Source: Phycisphaerales bacterium
GTDB taxonomy: Bacteria; Planctomycetota; Phycisphaerae; Phycisphaerales; UBA1924
Length of the DNA: 64,000 bases
Assembly: GCA_020427395.1 (NCBI GenBank)
Contig: JAGQON010000001.1
Location: forward strand, 62,001 to 126,000
Reading direction: 5' to 3'
Shown here: positions 61,701-64,000 of the stretch, in pieces
How positions within the stretch are numbered: position 1 is the stretch's first letter
Layout of the letters: each line of letters opens with the position of its first letter
Program-made: the position numbers and the translations under genes
The notes under the pieces: generated by a model
Told to the model about the DNA's origin: nothing
Database searches by the model: none
What the model saw: only the letters and a program-made list of their open reading frames with translations

Positions 61701-63089
61701 ATGAATCACAAGCAACGCGACGAACACGCACCGTACGCGATCGACGCGATGCTGCACGCATGGATGCGCCAGGCGGGCGATCCCGCCACGCCATCGCGAT
61801 TCGTGCGCATCGATGCCCGCGCCATTGCCGACGCGCACGCCGGGATTATCGACCACGCTTCGCTCGTGCTCGAACGCGCACAGAACGAGAACATCGTCCG
61901 CTACGCCCACCGCACCAGCGATCTGCCTTCGCAGTGGATCGATCCCGCGATACCTTGTCTCACGCTCCATAACCAGCTGCTCATGCCGGCGCTCGTCAAC
62001 GCGCATACCCATCTCGACCTCACCCACATCGGACCCCACCCGCACGACCCCGACGACGGCTTCGTTCATTGGGTCGACATCATCCGGACCCGGCGAGCCC
62101 AGACCGATGAGGAGATTGCTGGCTGTGTTCGCCAAGGCATCGAGAAATCACTCGCCGGCGGGGTCATCGCGGTGGGGGATATCGCCGGCGCACCCTCAGG
62201 ACGCCTGACCCAAGCCCCCGTCCGCACGCTCGCTGCCTCGCCTCTGCTCGGGGTCTCCTTTCTCGAGTTCTTCGGAATGGGCAAGGCCGCCGCGGGCACG
62301 ATTAAGCGGCTTGAGGCGTTCCTGTCTGGCCATCTGGCCAGTATTCTCGTCGAAACCGCAGAATCTGGCGTCCGATTCGGGCTCCAGCCCCATGCACCGA
62401 ACACCATTGATCTTGGTGTCTACCGCTGGATCACCCAGGCCGCCCTCGCACGCAACCTGCCGCTCTCCACCCATCTCGCCGAGACCCTCGAGGAGCGAGA
62501 GTTCATCGCCTCCGCGTCAGGCCCGCAATGGGAGCTGCTCGAACGCCTCGGGGTCTGGGACGATTCGATCCTGACACACATCGGCAAGGGCAGGAGCCCG
62601 ATCGAACACCTCCACGAGGTGCTGGCGATGAAGCCCTACCTCGTGGCTCATGTGAACGATGCCGACGACTCGGGCATCCAGATGCTGGCAGAAACCGGCA
62701 CGAGCGTCGCGTACTGCCCGAGAGCATCCGCGTACTTCCACGCCGCAACGCGATTTGGCCCGCACCGCTACCGCGACATGCTCGACGCGGGCATCAATGT
62801 CTGCCTCGGCACCGACTCGATCGTCAACCTAGACACGCCCGACCGGATCAGCACACTCGACGACATGCGCCTGCTTTACGCGCAGGGCGATCGGGACCCC
62901 AAACGCCTGCTCGCGATGGCCACCACCAACGGTGCTATCGCCCTCGGGCTAGATCCGATGTCATTCACCCTCCAAACCGGCGCAGAGCCCGCGGGCATCA
63001 TCAGCATCGATTTAGAGGCCTCATGCGAAGAAAAGGATGCTTGGGCATCTGCATTGCAGGGGTACAATGCGCCTTCGTGGCTGATTTGA
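61701..63089 (+). CDS. Amidohydrolase family protein (cytosine/guanine deaminase-like)
   Basis: A protein of 462 residues of the metal-dependent amidohydrolase superfamily, related to TRZ/ATZ deaminases and similar purine-type deaminases. Metal ligands lie in VNAHTHLDLTHIG, STHLAETLEEREFI and LGTDSIVNLDTPDRI. YLVAHVNDADDSGIQMLAET is the family His/substrate region, and the sequence AYCPRASAYF is typical of the clade. Expected action is deamination of a nucleoside- or base-like compound; the substrate is not clear. ATG 61701 is preferred to TTG 61692. It is divergent from the lipoprotein gene. Confidence 0.85.
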   Translation: MNHKQRDEHAPYAIDAMLHAWMRQAGDPATPSRFVRIDARAIADAHAGIIDHASLVLERAQNENIVRYAHRTSDLPSQWIDPAIPCLTLHNQLLMPALVNAHTHLDLTHIGPHPHDPDDGFVHWVDIIRTRRAQTDEEIAGCVRQGIEKSLAGGVIAVGDIAGAPSGRLTQAPVRTLAASPLLGVSFLEFFGMGKAAAGTIKRLEAFLSGHLASILVETAESGVRFGLQPHAPNTIDLGVYRWITQAALARNLPLSTHLAETLEEREFIASASGPQWELLERLGVWDDSILTHIGKGRSPIEHLHEVLAMKPYLVAHVNDADDSGIQMLAETGTSVAYCPRASAYFHAATRFGPHRYRDMLDAGINVCLGTDSIVNLDTPDRISTLDDMRLLYAQGDRDPKRLLAMATTNGAIALGLDPMSFTLQTGAEPAGIISIDLEASCEEKDAWASALQGYNAPSWLI

Positions 63090-63164
63090 GAGGATTGTCG
63101 GGCAAAATTCCGATCTGATGCGTAAGATTCCTGCCAAATCAGAACCCTAGATGAGTGAGACCGC

Positions 63165-64000
63165 ATGAGTAAGAAGTGGCAGCGCAACAAGGCATGGGAA
63201 GACGAGAACCTTGTCGGCCCGATGGTTCCCGTGCGCATCATCTTGCGTGTCTTCAGCTCGATCCCGCTGGCAGTGGTGCTGCTGCTCTTCGTCTCGCTCT
63301 ACGCGACGATGGCATCGATCCCGGTCGGCATGATCGCCCGCATCCCCACGCTGCTGATTGTCTCGGCCTTCTACCTGGCGCTCTTAGCAATCTTCATCCT
63401 GCCCGCGCTCTACTACACCCGCAAGGCACTGGTGAAAAAGACGCCCCCAGTGCGATTTCTCGCCATGTTCGCCATCGTGCTCGTGCTGGGCGTGGCGTTG
63501 AGCCTGCTCTGGCGCGTCGGGATCTGGCCTTCACTTAAATACCACGACGACGGCTCGGGATTCATGCTCATGAGCGGCATCGTGGAGAAATACAAATCCA
63601 CCACGATCCGGCGGCTCCCCGCCTTCGAAATGACAGAGACCCAGTTCTACGCATGGTGGCCCATGCGACTCGCGCTCGTGCTCTTTGTCATCAATATGGT
63701 CGTCGCCACTGTCCGGCGTATCGAGTTCAACTTCAAGAACCTCGGTGTGCTCAGCGTCCACACCGGCATCGTCATCATCGCGCTGGGCTCGATCTTCTAC
63801 CAGCGCATGAAGCTTGAGGGCGACACCCTGCTCCCCGCAAGTAATCAGGCCAGCATTCCCGGCCCAGCCCAGCGAGCCTTCTACGACCGGGAGGATGTCG
63901 CGCTCTATGTCGCCCAGGCACGCACACCCAACGCCCAGCCCCGCTTCGAGCAGCGCCGCATGAGCCGCCTCCCGCTCTATAACGCCTACGGGCTAGAGGC
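63165..64000 (+). CDS. ResB-type cytochrome c biogenesis protein, N-terminal part (runs off the right edge)
   Basis: 278 codons are visible and the frame is open at the edge. The N-terminus has VFSSIPLAVVLLLFVSLYAT, then two more hydrophobic segments, and MRLALVLFVINMVVATVRRI followed by LGVLSVHTGIVIIALGSIFY, the His-containing ResB/Ccs1 pattern. System II (ResB/ResC) brings heme across the membrane and attaches it to CxxCH sites. In planctomycetes ResB is often fused to the CcsA/ResC part; whether that holds here lies outside the window. It would mature the heme c proteins actA, actE and coxB. Confidence 0.8.
   Translation, partial: MSKKWQRNKAWEDENLVGPMVPVRIILRVFSSIPLAVVLLLFVSLYATMASIPVGMIARIPTLLIVSAFYLALLAIFILPALYYTRKALVKKTPPVRFLAMFAIVLVLGVALSLLWRVGIWPSLKYHDDGSGFMLMSGIVEKYKSTTIRRLPAFEMTETQFYAWWPMRLALVLFVINMVVATVRRIEFNFKNLGVLSVHTGIVIIALGSIFYQRMKLEGDTLLPASNQASIPGPAQRAFYDREDVALYVAQARTPNAQPRFEQRRMSRLPLYNAYGLE

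Overview
This 64 kb window is a high-G+C bacterial chromosome segment that looks like a planctomycete, most likely class Phycisphaerae. The lineage call rests on several sequence features. Secreted proteins end in 'NFFDVS...GCP' two-repeat dockerin-like modules. There is a PEP-CTERM protein, an adjacent DUF1800/DUF1501 pair, zinc ribbons of the 'GL...CPECG' type, and an Alternative Complex III plus caa3 oxidase cluster. Kdo genes (kdsA, waaA) indicate a lipopolysaccharide outer membrane. I see no phage, insertion sequence, CRISPR array or rRNA operon; almost all of the window is ordinary core genome.

Layout. 0-5.4 kb: end of a zinc-ribbon gene, then a leftward shape operon mreB-mreC-mreD followed by a GlmU-like left-handed beta-helix protein, and a DegT-type aminotransferase. 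5.4-9.8 kb: dnaA with a possible origin upstream, a GNAT acetyltransferase, a secreted protein and rpmA. 9.9-16 kb: an accessory stretch with an FG-GAP repeat protein, a tiny chimeric gene remnant, an AT-rich unknown membrane gene coupled to kdsA, an unknown conserved protein and a PEP-CTERM protein. 16-25 kb: tRNA-Val, galK, waaA, tRNA-Lys, an SNF2 helicase/SWIM pair and a large dockerin-tailed lipoprotein. 25.7-30.9 kb: tRNA-Gln, a GlmU-type uridylyltransferase, prs, rplY, pth, rpsF, ssb and rplI. 31-37.4 kb: a CvpA-like membrane protein, a membrane-anchored degenerate PilB-like ATPase, pilT and a sigma-70 factor, all leftward. 38.4-43.2 kb: Mn superoxide dismutase, two small membrane proteins, DUF1501 and DUF1800.

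43.3-60.6 kb is the respiratory core. Heme A synthase is divergent from a long rightward cluster: actA (pentaheme cytochrome), actB (fused molybdopterin-like/FeS), actC, actD, actE, actF, a single-TM protein in the actG position, a SCO copper chaperone, coxB with a fused cytochrome c, coxA of the A2 type (YSHPVV motif), coxC, coxD and an unknown membrane protein. These genes would carry electrons from quinol through Alternative Complex III to a caa3 oxidase. The window closes with an OmpA-like lipoprotein, an amidohydrolase and the start of a ResB-type cytochrome c maturation protein, which fits the many c-type hemes encoded just upstream.

The best candidates for something undescribed are the membrane-tethered PilB homologue that has lost its Walker A lysine and other catalytic residues, the two unknown membrane proteins embedded in the ACIII/caa3 cluster, and the oxidoreductase-dockerin remnant.
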